64,000 bases of DNA. It comes from Bagarius yarrelli (lineage: Eukaryota > Chordata > Actinopteri > Siluriformes > Sisoridae). A program made the position numbers and the translations under genes. Below are positions 36,201 through 48,489 of the stretch, piece by piece; position 1 is the stretch's first letter; each line of letters starts with the position of its first letter. The stretch covers positions 2,325,067 through 2,389,066 of the forward strand of contig VCAZ01000054.1 of assembly GCA_005784505.1 (NCBI GenBank), given 5' to 3'. The notes under the pieces were generated by a model. It saw only the letters and a list, made by a program, of their open reading frames with translations. It was not told the DNA's origin and ran no database searches.

Positions 36201-38029
36201 TCACACGAAAAATATTTTTACACAGTTCTTAAACAACTTTAGATGTTTGTGGCAGTTCATTTAGATATAATTTTACACTTCATAGCTTTCATGTTTATAC
36301 TTTTTTGTTTTAGTTACTTTTAATTTTATTATTATATGCCTTTCAGTTCCATTTCTCACACACCCGTACACCTCCTGTATGTTTACCAGGAGGCTTGAGT
36401 TCATATCCAGCTATTTTAGATGCTGGCACAGAGCAGCGAACTGAGAATCTCAGTGTGAGTGTGGAAGATGGCTCGGCCCAGGGGAGAAAAAAATATATTC
36501 TGAGCTTCTGTGTTGGCCAAAAAAGAGAAAAAACACAGCAATCAATGAGTATATGATTTTCTGAACAATCCCTGTGCTCTGTAATTCTTTGATTTGGGAA
36601 ATGCGAGTTAGAGGAAAGCTGAAGGATCAAACAGAATTTTCAGCAGCTAAAACTGTGAACCAGGCCAGTATGAGAAACACAACTGAACCCAAAAGGCAGA
36701 ACTTTATGACCAGGATTGAGCGCTAAATGTAGATCTTAATATAGATGTGGGTTTGGTGGAGGTTTTAATAGCTTTATCTAGAAAAAAAAATAAATAATAA
36801 AGATTTAAGTTTATTTAAAAAAGTGTAAAATAATCCAGAGTGGGACTTTACATGGTCCTGGAAATCTGTAGAAAAAAAATCCAGGTGTAGAATAGCAGTG
36901 TGTGTATGGAGTAGAAACAGTTCTTCATCCTCAGCTTCATCCTCAACTATACTGGAAGCTGATGTGCAAAATATTTCATAATAAATAAAGCCTATTTTCA
37001 AAAATATTAATGAAACCACCCCGTAGGGACATACCTACAATTGTAGGCACATACCTACAATAAATGAATAAATGAAAATCATCGCATTCTCAGTCCCGAT
37101 GTCTCCTTTATAACCGTTCCGGAATATTTTTACATTTTTAACAAAAATAAGTCAAATTTATCAGTGTCTGTATTCATTTCTAATAAGAAACCAGTCATCG
37201 GTTTATCCTTAATAATGCATTTTTAGCAAACTAAGCATTATATTATCATCATTGTTATTTTGTTATTATTAATAACTTAGTTTATTAGAAAGAAGGTTTC
37301 TGAAATAACCATATTATTAAGGGCTTATGAATAAAAAAAATTGTTATAAAATACTATATTATAAATAGTAAACAAAATTATAAATAGTATTTCAAATAAA
37401 AATTCAAATAGTAATTTAAAAATCTCTATCTTGTGACCTTGTGTCCTTATTCTCTTTTCTTTTCTCCTTCCTCTCATCACTCACTCTCTTTCACATCTAT
37501 TGCCTGAACTTCTTCAACTCCTGACTTATCCCAGCTTTTTCAAGTTAGAATTCAGGAAGTGGACGGTACATCAATTTTCCCGCTGTTTTGCTCAGACAGC
37601 TTGTTAATAGGACTCTGCCCCTGACCGCTGTCACAGTTTCCAATTTTTACTTCCTCTGAGTGAAAAGATGTCAGAAGTTGGAATGTACCTATGAATATAT
37701 AATAAATTTTTCTCCACACACACAACCCTATACATAAAGCCAGATTGATTAAATAAAGATAAAAACCCTCAGCAATCACTCTCTTTGTTTCATTCTGAAT
37801 TTTCTGCATGTTGTAATAAATCTCTTTACTGCCTAACAGGATTGCCAGATCTGTATAAAATAAAATGTCTTAGTCATGCAGAGATCAATAAAAACAAACT
37901 TCTTGTACATTAAGAGCTGATAGGAAATCATAATCAGTACTGATCAAAAAAATTAGTTAATAGAACGCTAAAAAGTTCCTAGAGTTCCTGCTTCCCCTGC
38001 CCCACCCACTGCCGATTACCAGCATCAGG

Positions 38030-38216
38030 TGTCTTTGGACAGAAAATCAAAATCTGTCTCTCTCACTGTCTTTTCTGTTCTGTCTGCTTTTCTATTCTGT
38101 CTCTCACTGTTTTTTTCTGTTCTGTCTATCAGTCTGTATTTCTCTGCCTCTCTCCTGGTCTGTCTCTCTCCTTTTTTTGCTTTGCTTGTTTCCACCTGTC
38201 TCTTCTCAGTTCTGTT

Positions 38217-38257
<41 letters not shown>

Positions 38258-38290
38258 GCTATTCTGCCTTTTTCTGTCCTACCCACCGCT
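38030..38290 (+). repeat. Pyrimidine-rich tract with (TC)n
   Basis: TCTGTCTCTC-type repeats with a pure (CT)n run at about 38217-38254. Confidence 0.88.
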
Positions 38291-38394
38291 AAATCAGAAG
38301 GTATTAGAAAATCAGAAGCTGGAAAATACCATCTCAGAGGATGGTGGGGTGGGAAAAGAAAAAATTAATTGGTATCTTACTGAGATCCAGGTTA

Positions 38395-38462
38395 TCAGCA
38401 GGGGGGCTAGAGCAGGAATAAGGACAAAGCAACTCAGGGAATTTGGGTTGCCCACCCCTGCT
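38395..38462. repeat. Possible hAT MITE relic
   Basis: Starts CAGCAGGGGGGCTAGAGCAG and ends TTGCCCACCCCTGCTCC, resembling hAT-type ends of the 59357 element family. Confidence 0.4.
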
Positions 38463-39064
38463 CCTTATCAAGATGGTACTTAGCAAACCTGAAGTTTTAA
38501 TAAAGTTGGATTGACTCTATTGTATAATCGACTGATTTTGAGCTCATTAGAAGTGTTAAAACCTCTGGAAAAATCCCTTTAAGGAACGTTCTCGTCACAT
38601 ACTGTCCTCACAACTTTTTTTTATATAAATCTCTCTTTGATGTCCTTAGTACACTTGCCTGGCTTTACATTGAGTTCTTCGGAGGCATTTCAAGGCCATG
38701 TTCCTCCTATAAAACTTTGTGTAGCAGTAAAAGTAATTCTGATCATTAACCACCAGGCGGAACATTTCTGTGCTGAGCTCCAGCATGACGTCTGTTAACC
38801 ACCCTACAAGACACTCTGGCTCAAACCGTACCAGACTGTAAGCTTTAATCTCTCCTGTGAAATGCCTGCTATGACTTTACAAAAGCTTTCACCTCTGCAA
38901 AGAAGGAGTGCAAGGACGAAACCAGTCCCAGAGCGAGAGCTGTGTTTCAGTGTGCTCGTGGCAAGGTGTTAAAGATTGTCCACCACTACAAAGCATAATG
39001 TAGAGCTAAAGCCGGGAAGGAGGATTCACCAGATCATCTGCAGCACTTTAAATCCCCGCATTTA

Positions 39065-39192
39065 ACCCTTTAACTATTAAACCCTTCAATCATTCAACTA
39101 TTTAAGCCTTTAATCATTTAACTATTTAACCCTTTAATCATTTAACTATTTAACCCTTTAATACTTCAACCAATTCAAACTATTAAAATCTT

Positions 39193-39243
<51 letters not shown>

Positions 39244-39250
39244 GAGTTTA
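39065..39250 (+). repeat. TTTAACCCTTTAAT repeat and (CTAT)n microsatellite
   Basis: Several ACTATTTAACCCTTTAATCA units at 39065-39180, then (CTAT)n at about 39193-39243. Confidence 0.88.
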
Positions 39251-39655
39251 TGTCTGTCTCTCTCCTTTCTCTATGACTCTCTCTCACTGTCTCTTTCTCT
39301 GTGTCGCTTTGTGTCCTTCTCTCTCTTTCTGCCTTTTAGTCTATTTTCCATGTTGTCTTTGCCTTTTTTCATCTCCCTCTCTTTCTTTCTTTCTCTGCCT
39401 CTCTCTGTTTCTGCTTTTCTGTTCTCTGTCCTTTCGTATACTCTTTGTATGTCTGCTCTCTGTTGTTTTTTCTTACCTCTCTCTATCCCTTTCTCTCCCT
39501 TTTTTCTTTTTTTCTTCTTGTCCTTCTTTTATTTATTCTGTCTATTTACCTATCTTACTGTGCCTGTTCTCTGTTTGTATTTCTCTCTCTTTGTGTCCTT
39601 CCTCTGATTCACTGTTCTGTCTCTTACAATCTCTCTCTTTGTCCATCTTTCTCTC
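39251..39655 (+). repeat. Pyrimidine-rich tract
   Basis: TCTCTC/TTTCTG-rich. The three overlapping ORFs of about 100-130 residues (Phe/Leu/Ser only) are not genes. Confidence 0.88.
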
Positions 39656-41949
39656 AGACAAATAAAATAATCTTAATAAAAGATAATGAAATGAAAATAA
39701 GCAAAAATACAAAGAAATACAAAAACACTACAATACATACATTCTATACAATATACACTTAAATCCATTCATCCATTTATCTATTAATCTATTTATCCAT
39801 CCATTCATCAATCTATTTATCCATCTATTCACTTATTCACTCATCTATCCATCCATCCATCCAGCGGGGTTTGAGATTCTCCCCATCTGCTTACTTTTTT
39901 ACATGCAAACAAAACATCATTGAACACTGTGTGTTTTACATTAACCTGCTTTGTCCACTGTCATCCATACGCTGCACAAATGTACACACACACACACACA
40001 CACACACCATGGCCGAGACTAGGCTTTTTCACAATGGTTCCTCAGGAGAACCATCAAAAAGCGGCAGCGCAGAACAAAGGCGATTGTGTGTTAATGTCAA
40101 ACAACGTTAAAGGAATGCATTTTAATAAAGAAGCTATAGAGATTGTTTTTACTTTACCTTTATTACTCAATACTCACACAGCTGTGTGGTCGACACACGT
40201 GTACCGTATGCGGTCCTTGTTTTATATGTGGTAGATACATAGTTTAAATTCTACATATTATGTGGATGGTTTAGTTTCTGCTTTTCAATAACACATCCTG
40301 CACACTGAGCCAAGCTTACTGTATGTATTAAGCTACTTTTGCCATGTTGCTGTAGCTTAGCTTGCTACATACAGTATCCCAGCTGGGTAGCTTCAGTGTA
40401 GTGAAGCTTTATTTAACATAGACTGACTGATAGCTCACTACATTTTCCTTGCCAAACACTGGTATTATCACAAAGTAGGATTAAGTGGGGGGGTGAAAAC
40501 TTTTTAACAAGCCAGTGATTGTCTATAGCTACAACATAAGTAAAGAGTGACATTGACGGTAACTTTAAACAGATAAAAAACACTATAGGGTATCCCATTT
40601 ATTCCAAAAAATAGTTTCAGATAAAAGTATAAAATGCATTACTTTATCCCTTTATGGATATGGCAACAATAACTCCGCCTCTTTGCACCATCAAACCATC
40701 ACATCCACCTGGATTGAGTTCCTCTAACACTGCAATGTAAAAAACATAGCTATAATCTGTCATAGTAATCTGAATAATTATTTATGATTTACATTTTAAG
40801 TGGGCGGGGCTAATCTGTGGTAATGCTCATTCAAAAAAATGAACTTGCTAAGGAGGGATAAACCAAGGATAAGAACTCGCTAAGATATCACTAAGGATAT
40901 CGAGATAGCAAGAACTATAAGTTTCTTGTTTGCATCATGCTCAAGCTCAGTACGTGCTTTCCCAACCCGTTCTGACGGGATGTCACTGCTAGCGAAGGCG
41001 AAGCTAGTCATCCTGGAAGAGAGAGGATCGTTCGCAGGACTGGGGCTGAAACTAATTGGGTTTGAGCGGTGGTTGTTTTTTTCTTAAATATACCGAAGAA
41101 ACTGTACGGATCAAATCGCAGCAATGCTAATACTAAGTTTAAAAGTTAACGAAATACACTAGCTTTGACAAGTATATGCTAGTATCAGGTTGCTAGGTAA
41201 AGTAATAGCAAAGCTGCTAGGCCACATCACACAGCACTCACTAATCACAAGAACTTTACACAGAACATTTATGTAAAAAAAATGTAAGCTACATAGGGAA
41301 AGCTAGGGAGCTAGTGGACACTAATCTGTTAACCAAAGCGAACCTAGGACATGTGATTATCGCAATGTTGCTTTAAACTGCTTTCAGCCTAAATGCAGAT
41401 GAGGTGGTGTTTGTATCCCGCCATAACAAAGAATAGTCACACTATCTAAAACTACATCCGCCTGATAGAAGCAACGTGTTGGCATGGCTTTGCATGTGGA
41501 TTTTGGCTGATAATTTTGATAAATTGTCCAAATTTCTGGCTAAAATATAAATACATCCCGGCTTTGTTTGCTTTTACTGCGGACATATCAGAACAGACAC
41601 TGATATGAAAGGAGGAAGACCATTTGAAGAAAAAAGGGTTGTTTTGGGTAATGCAGAAATAATAGCAGTCAAATGATTTGACAAAAGAAGGGTGATCATT
41701 GCTAGCACTTTTCGCAGTGCCCATTTTGTTTGTAAAGGCCAGACTATAATCAAATGTACAAAGTGCAACCTTTTCCTGTGCCTCAACAAGAACACTAAAA
41801 CTGTTTTATCGACTAAAGGAACTAAACAATAGCAGAGTCAATCCAAAAAACTACCGATCTAAGACTGAAAATTGTATTCGATTGCTATTATGCCCAATTA
41901 CAGCTAACATCGCTACTTTGCATCATAGCTAAATTTATATTAGTTTATC

Positions 41950-42365
41950 TATTGTATGTGCTGTATTCATATAAACAATTTTCATTGTTCATTTTTGGGC
42001 AGCATTTATACTGCATTAAATATCAAGTGACCCAATTCCGATTTTTTCCTCTAATTCGGAACAGATGGGATACGAAAAAACAGAAAAAAATCAATGGATT
42101 CCGATATTTTTACATGTGTTTTAGGCCTCATTTATATGTGGTAATAAATCGGATATAATTAGCGTAAGCAGACAGATTGGATTTTTACCTGTCAATGACA
42201 GTCGAACGTCATTGAATGGCGGAATGACTTTTTGTTTGTTAATATCAATTTGGTCCATTAATTACACCGCCATTTTGACTTCTTTTTCTGCTCAGTACGT
42301 CTACATTGGGTTGTTTTGCCGTGTATAGTGTAAATGCAGATATCGGATACGGGTCAGTATTCAGA
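41950..42365. repeat. Dispersed DNA-transposon-like repeat
   Basis: AAGTGACCCAATTCCGATTT, AATCGGATATAA and GATATCGGATACGGGTCAGT recall non-autonomous DNA transposons of fish. The last part matches 2085-2160. Family not assigned. Confidence 0.5.
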
Positions 42366-42379
42366 GATCATCTTTGGTA

Positions 42380-42605
42380 GCTGTCAGACTCAGTAAGGGG
42401 GGCCTTCTGTACTCAGTAAAAGGGGGCGTGGCCTCTGTGTATCTAGTTTAAGTAATAGAGGTGTAACTTCTGTAATTATTAGATTTAATAGAGGAGGTTT
42501 GTACCTGTCAGTCTCAGTGGAGGAGGCGTGGCCTCTGTATCTATTAGTTTTCATGAAGGGGGTGTGGCCACTATGCTTTTAGCACCACTAAAGGTGACCT
42601 GTCAC
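42380..42605 (+). repeat. Short minisatellite (GGGGCGTGGCCTCTGT units)
   Basis: Four or five diverged units with AGTAAAAGGGGGCGTGGCCT, GGAGGCGTGGCCTCTGTAT and GGGGGTGTGGCCAC. Confidence 0.7.
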
Positions 42606-42836
42606 TTAAAGTTAAGTGGTGTGACTTGTGTTGCTTCTCATAGCTAATAGTATTTTAGTTATATTTATTAATAAAGTTCTTTGATTTTTAACTCATTAAA
42701 ACCTTTTTATTTTATTAAAATAACATCAATCAACATTTTATTTCAAAAAAACTTTAGCTTTATGTTATCGTATCAAACACCTGAAATTAGAAATCACATT
42801 TACCCTTTCCAAAACTGAATATTGAATATAACGTAC

Positions 42837-43100
42837 CAGCTGAGCTTCTGGAGACTTTCTGGAACTTCAGCAGGACACGACGTAGAAGATCACAGTGACA
42901 ATCAGCTCCGTTCCTCAGCAGCAGCATAAACCTGCAACCTGTGTAAAGCGTCCTGACCCTCAGCCTCCGCAGTCACATCGACCGAAAAGGGCAGAACAGC
43001 TGCAGAACAGCTGGGCACATCTGTCTGGACTGACCTGACGCCAGAGCGAGCAGTAAGTCTAATCAGAGGCAGAGCGTGACTCGTCCGTAAGCGTCTGTGA
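42837..43100 (-). other. Candidate noncoding first exon / promoter-proximal region of cdh12
   Basis: This is an island of non-repetitive sequence, richer in GC and CpG than its surroundings. Read on the minus strand it ends in CAGCTG followed by GTACGT, a good splice donor at 42836-42835. The first coding exon has an acceptor at 31384-31385, so an upstream noncoding exon on this strand is required, and this is the best candidate I see. A roughly 900-bp polypurine tract (minus-strand sense) lies just upstream at about 43180-44115. Inference only; the right edge (start site) is approximate. Confidence 0.4.
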
Positions 43101-43179
43101 GCTGGAGATCTATTCCACTTTACTCAGAACAACAAACACATTACAATCCAAACCAACCTGCAACTTTGCTTCTGTATCC

Positions 43180-44115
43180 GTCTCACTATTCCTCTTTCCA
43201 TCTGTCTATTCTTCCATTTCTGTCTCTATCCCTCTATCCGTCCCTTAGCAGCTTGTCACGGCTGAATCAGAGTCCAAAGGTTTCACAGATGCAATCTGGA
43301 AAAACATGCTGCGGCTTTCACACATGTCCCGCCTCCCTCACGCACTCTTTACTGTTCCAGCCCTCTTTCTCTTTATCTCTTTCTCTCCCTCTCTTTCCCT
43401 TTTTTTCCTGTCTTTACCTTTTTATCCTTTTCTGTCTCTCATTTCAAATTTATTATTCTCTCTTTATACCCTTCTCCCGTTTCTCTTCTTCTTTTCCTAC
43501 TCACACGCTTACTCCCTCTTTCTTTCTCTCTCTCTCTCTTTCTCACTCCATCTCTCGCTCTCTCTTCGTTTTCCCCTCTTCTGTTTCTTACCTAATTCCT
43601 TCCCATTTTACTCATCCTCCATGCCATCTCTCTTTTCCTCACTCTCGTTCTTTTTCTGCTCCTTTCACTGCTCGCTCTTTTACTCCACCACCCACCCGCT
43701 CTCCCCTTTCTCTCTCTATTTCTCTCTCTCCTTGCTCTCACTTTAACTCTACTACCCCTCTGTCTCTCTGTCTATCTATGCTTATTTTATCTATTCCTCC
43801 TTCTCTTGTCTATTTCTTTCCCTACTTATTTCCCTTTTTTCACATTTTTGCCACTTACCTTACCTCTCTTTCTCTTTTTCTTTCTGTCCCCTACAACTGT
43901 TGCTCTCTATCCTTCTCGATCTTTTTTTCTTTAGGAATTTTTACTCTTTCTTGCCTACTGTCTCTCACATTCATTTTTTCCTAGCTAATTGCAACTTTGT
44001 ATCAGTTTGTATTAGCAATATGTATCTTTTCCTCTTTTCCCCTCCTTATTTTCTCTCTCTCTTTGTCTACCTCTCTTTCTTTCTCGTTGCCTCTCTTTCT
44101 CTCTCTCCTTGAGAG
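43180..44115 (+). repeat. Long pyrimidine tract, about 0.9 kb
   Basis: TCTCTTTCTCTCC-type sequence throughout. It produces a 295-residue ORF of Ser/Leu/Phe/Pro that is an artefact. It lies just upstream (minus-strand sense) of the candidate cdh12 first exon. Confidence 0.9.
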
Positions 44116-44139
44116 CTCGAGAGAGTATCAAAGAGGGAT

Positions 44140-45056
44140 GGACATGTTGGGCATGTGTGTGTGTGTGGCTGAGGTGGGTGTGCGGGTGGGTGTCTCTTTA
44201 ACAATCAAAAGCTTAGCGCTAGTGCTTCACACACACACACACACACACACAGACACCTTTGCGCTTTTCAGTGTGTGTGTGTGTGTGTGTGTGTTAACCC
44301 CATGAAAAATGGAGACTTGCCATGAAAGGACCCTCTTAGGATTATTCTCACACAGGCATCCTGTGTGTGTGTGTGTGTGTGTGTGTATTTGTATTCCGTT
44401 CTACATTCTGCCTCGACCTCATGGGGACTGAAATACAAAAATCTGGTCCCTATAAATATTTAGGAGACACTGTAATCAGGAGCCTTGTGCTCATTGTGGA
44501 TTCTTTGTGTGTGTTTTTTTTAAATCTTTCTCAAATCTAGTAATAAACATGTAAGAGTTCACAGATAAGCCAAAACACTTTGTTACTGTGTTTAGAAAGT
44601 CAGACTAAGATGACAGTGATTATGTAAATGTGTGTGTGTGTGTGTGTGTTTATATTTTCATCACTTTATTTCTTTTATTTTTTCTTTGAAATGTCACATT
44701 CTTTTAAATTATGGTTACCAAAAAGACAACAATGTGTGTGTGTGTGTGTGTGTGTTTAGTGGTTATCTATTTCTTTTTTCCTTTAGGGATCTTGTGAATT
44801 CGACCACTGTTTAAAAATTTATTCAGGTAATATTCTGTGTGACACGTCAGAGTCGGGGTGATAAGTGACCCCTCATACTTTCTCTCTCTCTCTCTCTCTC
44901 TTTCTTGCTCTCTTTCTCACTCTGTCTAACACAAACACTCCCACTTTCAATGTTTTACTGCTTTTGACATATGGATCCTTCATCATAGGCTGACCTGTTT
45001 TATAATAACCTCCAGTGTACAGTGTCTGCCATGGGGCTTGTAGTAAGAAAAAAAAT

Positions 45057-45100
<44 letters not shown>

Positions 45101-45235
45101 CTTTTATATAAATATTTTTTTTTCTGGATTTGGCACATAGATTAATTTGTACTATTTGAAAAGTAATAGTAGCTGATTTCATATGTTAAACACACACACA
45201 CACACACATATACACACATATCCCTTCAGACAGGT
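44140..45235. repeat. Cluster of (TG)n/(CA)n and (CT)n microsatellites
   Basis: Runs at about 44228-44252, 44269-44294, 44364-44388, 44630-44650, 44733-44755, 44879-44902 (CT) and 45057-45097, plus a short one near 45190. Confidence 0.92.
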
Positions 45236-45249
45236 CTGAGAACCTGGTG

Positions 45250-45835
45250 GGTGTGGCCTAATATTCTAATGAGGTCCATTATTGTATGTAAGGTTAAGGT
45301 TTTGTGCTTGTTTCATGTTTCCTTGTTTAATGTTTCATGGTTTTTTTTGTTTATTTTGTGTTCATGTTTATGGTTATGTTTTGTTCTTCCTGTTTCCTGT
45401 CATGCCATTCTCCTGTTCTTGTGCCTTGTTTTAATTGGTTGTCGAATCATGGGATTATGATTGTGTTCAGGTCTCATGTTGAGTTAATGTGTTTCTTGTT
45501 AGTCTAATGTGTTGTATAGCTCTTGTGTTTCTCTTGTGTCTTGTGGATTATAGTTTGTGTACCACTGCTGGTAGGTCTATTGTCATGCCAGTGTTTATGT
45601 CAAGTCAAAATTCAAGTCAAATCAAGTCCAAAGTCAAGTCCAAAGTCAAGTCAAGTCAAGTCAAGTCAAGTCTAGTTTAGTTCATGTTTGTTGTTTTGCC
45701 TAGTGTTTATGCCAAGTGTTTGCCTAGATCAAGATATTAGTTAGTTAGTCACTCTGTAAACAAACTTCACTTGGGTTCTACTTTAGGTCTCGCCTTGGTG
45801 GAGTATTTGTTACATTGGAACTCTAACTCTCTTTA
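45250..45835. repeat. TGTTT-rich repeat with (AAGTC)n, possible LTR-like relic
   Basis: TTCATGTTT/TTGTTT-rich sequence, then TCAAGTCAAGTCAAG at about 45600-45672. It ends GGTGGAGTATTTGTTACA, reminiscent of some fish LTR ends, but no partner LTR or internal region is seen. Confidence 0.35.
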
Positions 45836-47080
45836 CTGCAATAAAAAGTTATAATTTTTGTCTAGTAAAAATATTTCTATTTTAATCAATGGGAAAGATG
45901 GGAACTGTCCAGTCTTGTTTTACAAGCAATTCTGATTAAAACCAGCAGTTGAAAAAAAAAAAAAAACGTCTAGAAATAAAACCATAAACTAATACAAGCT
46001 TTTTCTGCGAAATAGTAAATTGGACATGATTCCGGTTAAACGTCTCCGCTTGCTCTGAAACCTGCCGCGGTTTTAATTAAAGATTTTTCCTCATGTATTC
46101 AGTGTAATCGATCCCCGCTCGGCCTTTGGCGCTTCTCGGCTCTGTAGTTTCTGCGTGAACTGCAGTTCTGATCGGGGCGCATTTACACATTCGATGCACT
46201 TGTTCTAAACGAGCCAGGGTTTCATTATGAATGCGCACGACGCCTACACACTCGAAAGAGCTCGGAAACAGCTGAGGTTAGCTCGAGGTGGGAGCTCTTA
46301 AACATTTCATAATAGAAATAGAGATGCTAAAACTAGACTCAAAATCCCAGAATGCCTTGAAGCTATATGAGCCTGTTAACCATTAGCGACATACGACTAA
46401 AACGACAAGCACGACTGAAAGACTAAAGTGCTGCCACATCGCTGTGTGTACACAGACATTAAACTGAAGCCAAATTGCACCAGGTTCGTTATCAGCACGT
46501 AGAACGGCTTTGTGGGTAATGTAGGAGATTTGTTTAGCTCGGTTTAAACCTGTTTTAGTAATCCATAACCACACAGCAGTTCCATCCTCTTCCTGTACAT
46601 GCACCATTAGTGATGACCCGCGGCCATGTGCGGTATAATCACAGCTGTAAACTGGCCGAGCTGCTGATGGAGGACGCTAATGGTGTGGTGATGACATGTC
46701 GCGCTCGCCGGCTTGTATTTATGTGTGTGGGATTGATGCTTCAAGCACTAAAGTGTATTATTTCCTTTATTTGCTATCAGTGGCGGCGTGTGTGGGAATC
46801 CCTGCCATTGATTAACCTCTCAGCAGTTGCCCTGAGGTGAAAACGTGCAAGATCCTCATCTCCTTACTTTTCTGCATTCTTCTCCTTTCTCTACTGAATC
46901 TTCCTCCTCCTCCTATTTCTTTCCCTCCTTTCTTTCTTTTTTTTTACCCCTCAGCACTGCAGAAACACTTTTGCTATCATTGTGTTGTAGAAAAGCCAAA
47001 GGTTCGACTCGCAGCAGATCATTTACAGGCTGCTACTGGAGATACAATCAAGCCTTCGATTTCTGTTCAACCCCAAACAC
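45836..47080. other. Gene-free stretch
   Basis: Mostly non-repetitive, with relatively GC-rich and CpG-containing blocks at about 46020-46290 and 46600-46830. A short pyrimidine run lies at 46895-46945. No supported ORF. Confidence 0.5.
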
Positions 47081-47084
47081 ACTG

Positions 47085-47115
<31 letters not shown>

Positions 47116-47255
47116 TACACACACACATACACAACCAGACACATACTCCCATACACACCAAATTTTTGACGCACTTAGACAATACCGCCACACACACTCA
47201 CACACATTCTTACTCTCACTGACACACACTCACTTTTACACACACATATACACTA
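47085..47255. repeat. (CA)n-rich region
   Basis: Interrupted CACACA/CATACAC runs. Confidence 0.88.
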
Positions 47256-47264
47256 TCACATTAG

Positions 47265-47560
47265 AGTGGTTTTTACAACCCAAATTTTGGAAAAGTTGGA
47301 ACATTTTTCAAATTTTAATGCAATTAAAACTGAAAGACTTTTAAATCACATAAGCGAATATTTTATTTACAATAGAAAATAGATAACAATAACAAATGTT
47401 TAAACTGAGAAATTTTACACTTGTATCCACTAAATGAGCTCATTTTAAATGTAATGCCTGCTACAGGTCTTAAAATACTTGGGACGGGGCAACAAAGGGC
47501 TAAAAAAGCAAAACGATAAAAATAGTTTTTATTTTATCACAAATTTAAAAAAATAGCATC
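47265..47560. repeat. Dispersed DNA-transposon fragment (TTTTGGAAAAGTTGG family)
   Basis: TTGGAAAAGTTGGAACATTT, ATTTTATTTACAATAGAAAA, ATGTTTAAACTGAGAAA and TACTTGGGACGGGGCAACAA resemble a very common fish repeat that begins with ACAACCC. Class not certain. Confidence 0.55.
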
Positions 47561-47724
47561 ACAACTCTCTGGAATCTGGGTTCTAAATCCTGGATTTTGA
47601 TTGTTAAAGGGCTTTGTTTAATTTCCTTCAGCAGCGCATCACTGGTGTATTCAATTAATGCACTTGTTCTAATACACTGTGGTTTATATAGTAACAGTTT
47701 TAAAACATTGAACTACACTGAATG

Positions 47725-48485
47725 CTCTGGCGGGCAATGCATTTGTTAGCTGGGCCTTTAGTGGGGATTTACCAGTCTTAATTCACCTCTTCATACCACC
47801 ACTATCACATTGCAATTATAGAAACCATTAATGCTTTTAATACTATACAAAAACACAATATAACATGACGGGGCATTACAGAGACATACTGAGGGTAAAA
47901 AACATTTTTATTAAAGCAAGAGCTCCAAACCTCTACACTACAACCACAACACGTACATCATCTGGAGCAGTTCAGGATCAATATTCACCTAATAACATCA
48001 GAAAAACAAAAACAATTCAAATAAAATACATCATACATTAAAAGGCTGTAAGCAAGTGGTACCTGTTGGTGGTCACAATGACTAACTTTTCCGGATCGCT
48101 ACAGATGTGTATTAGTCGAAATAGCTTTAACAGTTTTACTCTGATCAACGAACGAAAAAATGCTGACATTATTGTGATCTGAAGCGAATTTAAAATCTGA
48201 TTGGTTAAAGAAACAGTCCCATTGCTTATATAGTTTAAGATCCATGGGCAGCACTACTGATTCTGAAGGCTCTGGGAGATTAGATTAACATGGCAGCACA
48301 TAAAAATTGAAATCTGATTGGACAAAAAAATCCAATATCGACATACACATACTAAAAGCAGTGCAGCAAGAGAAACACTACGAAATGAAGAGAATAAACG
48401 GTTGGGAATAAATTAATACAATTTAGTGGATCAAATGTTGGCATTTAGTTTGAAAATGTAGGTCAGGTTCTAATAGTGTTTAGGC
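47725..48485 (-). mobile_element. Second, inverted copy of the 21878-22721 transposon
   Basis: Reverse complement shares in order CCTAAACACTATTAGAACC, a CAGCATTTTTTC block, CACTTGCTTACAGCCTTTT, TGTAGAGGTTTGGA, GCTTTAATAAAAAT and GGTTTCTATAA with the intronic copy. The end at about 47725 reads CTCTGGCGGGC; the other end is eroded. Confidence 0.7.
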
Positions 48486-48489
48486 ATTT

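Larger units (their letters stand above)
31384..42836 (-). other. Probable cdh12 intron 1 (gene-free, 11.5 kb)
   Basis: No ORF with recognisable content. Non-repetitive blocks occur at about 31880-32230 and 34880-35430. Diffuse TGATTC-rich repeats lie at 32740-32880, 34620-34850 and 35570-36200. Pyrimidine tracts lie at 38030-38290 and 39240-39655, and a dispersed repeat at about 41950-42365. Its status as an intron depends on the candidate first exon at 42837. Confidence 0.5.

Noticed and set aside
43097..43984. 295-residue plus-strand ORF
   Set aside because: Composed of Ser/Leu/Phe/Pro from a pyrimidine tract; no domain and no codon structure.
45250..45835. Solo LTR of a retrovirus-like element
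   Set aside because: Only a TTACA-type end and TGTTT-rich sequence; no paired TG...CA ends or target duplication found.
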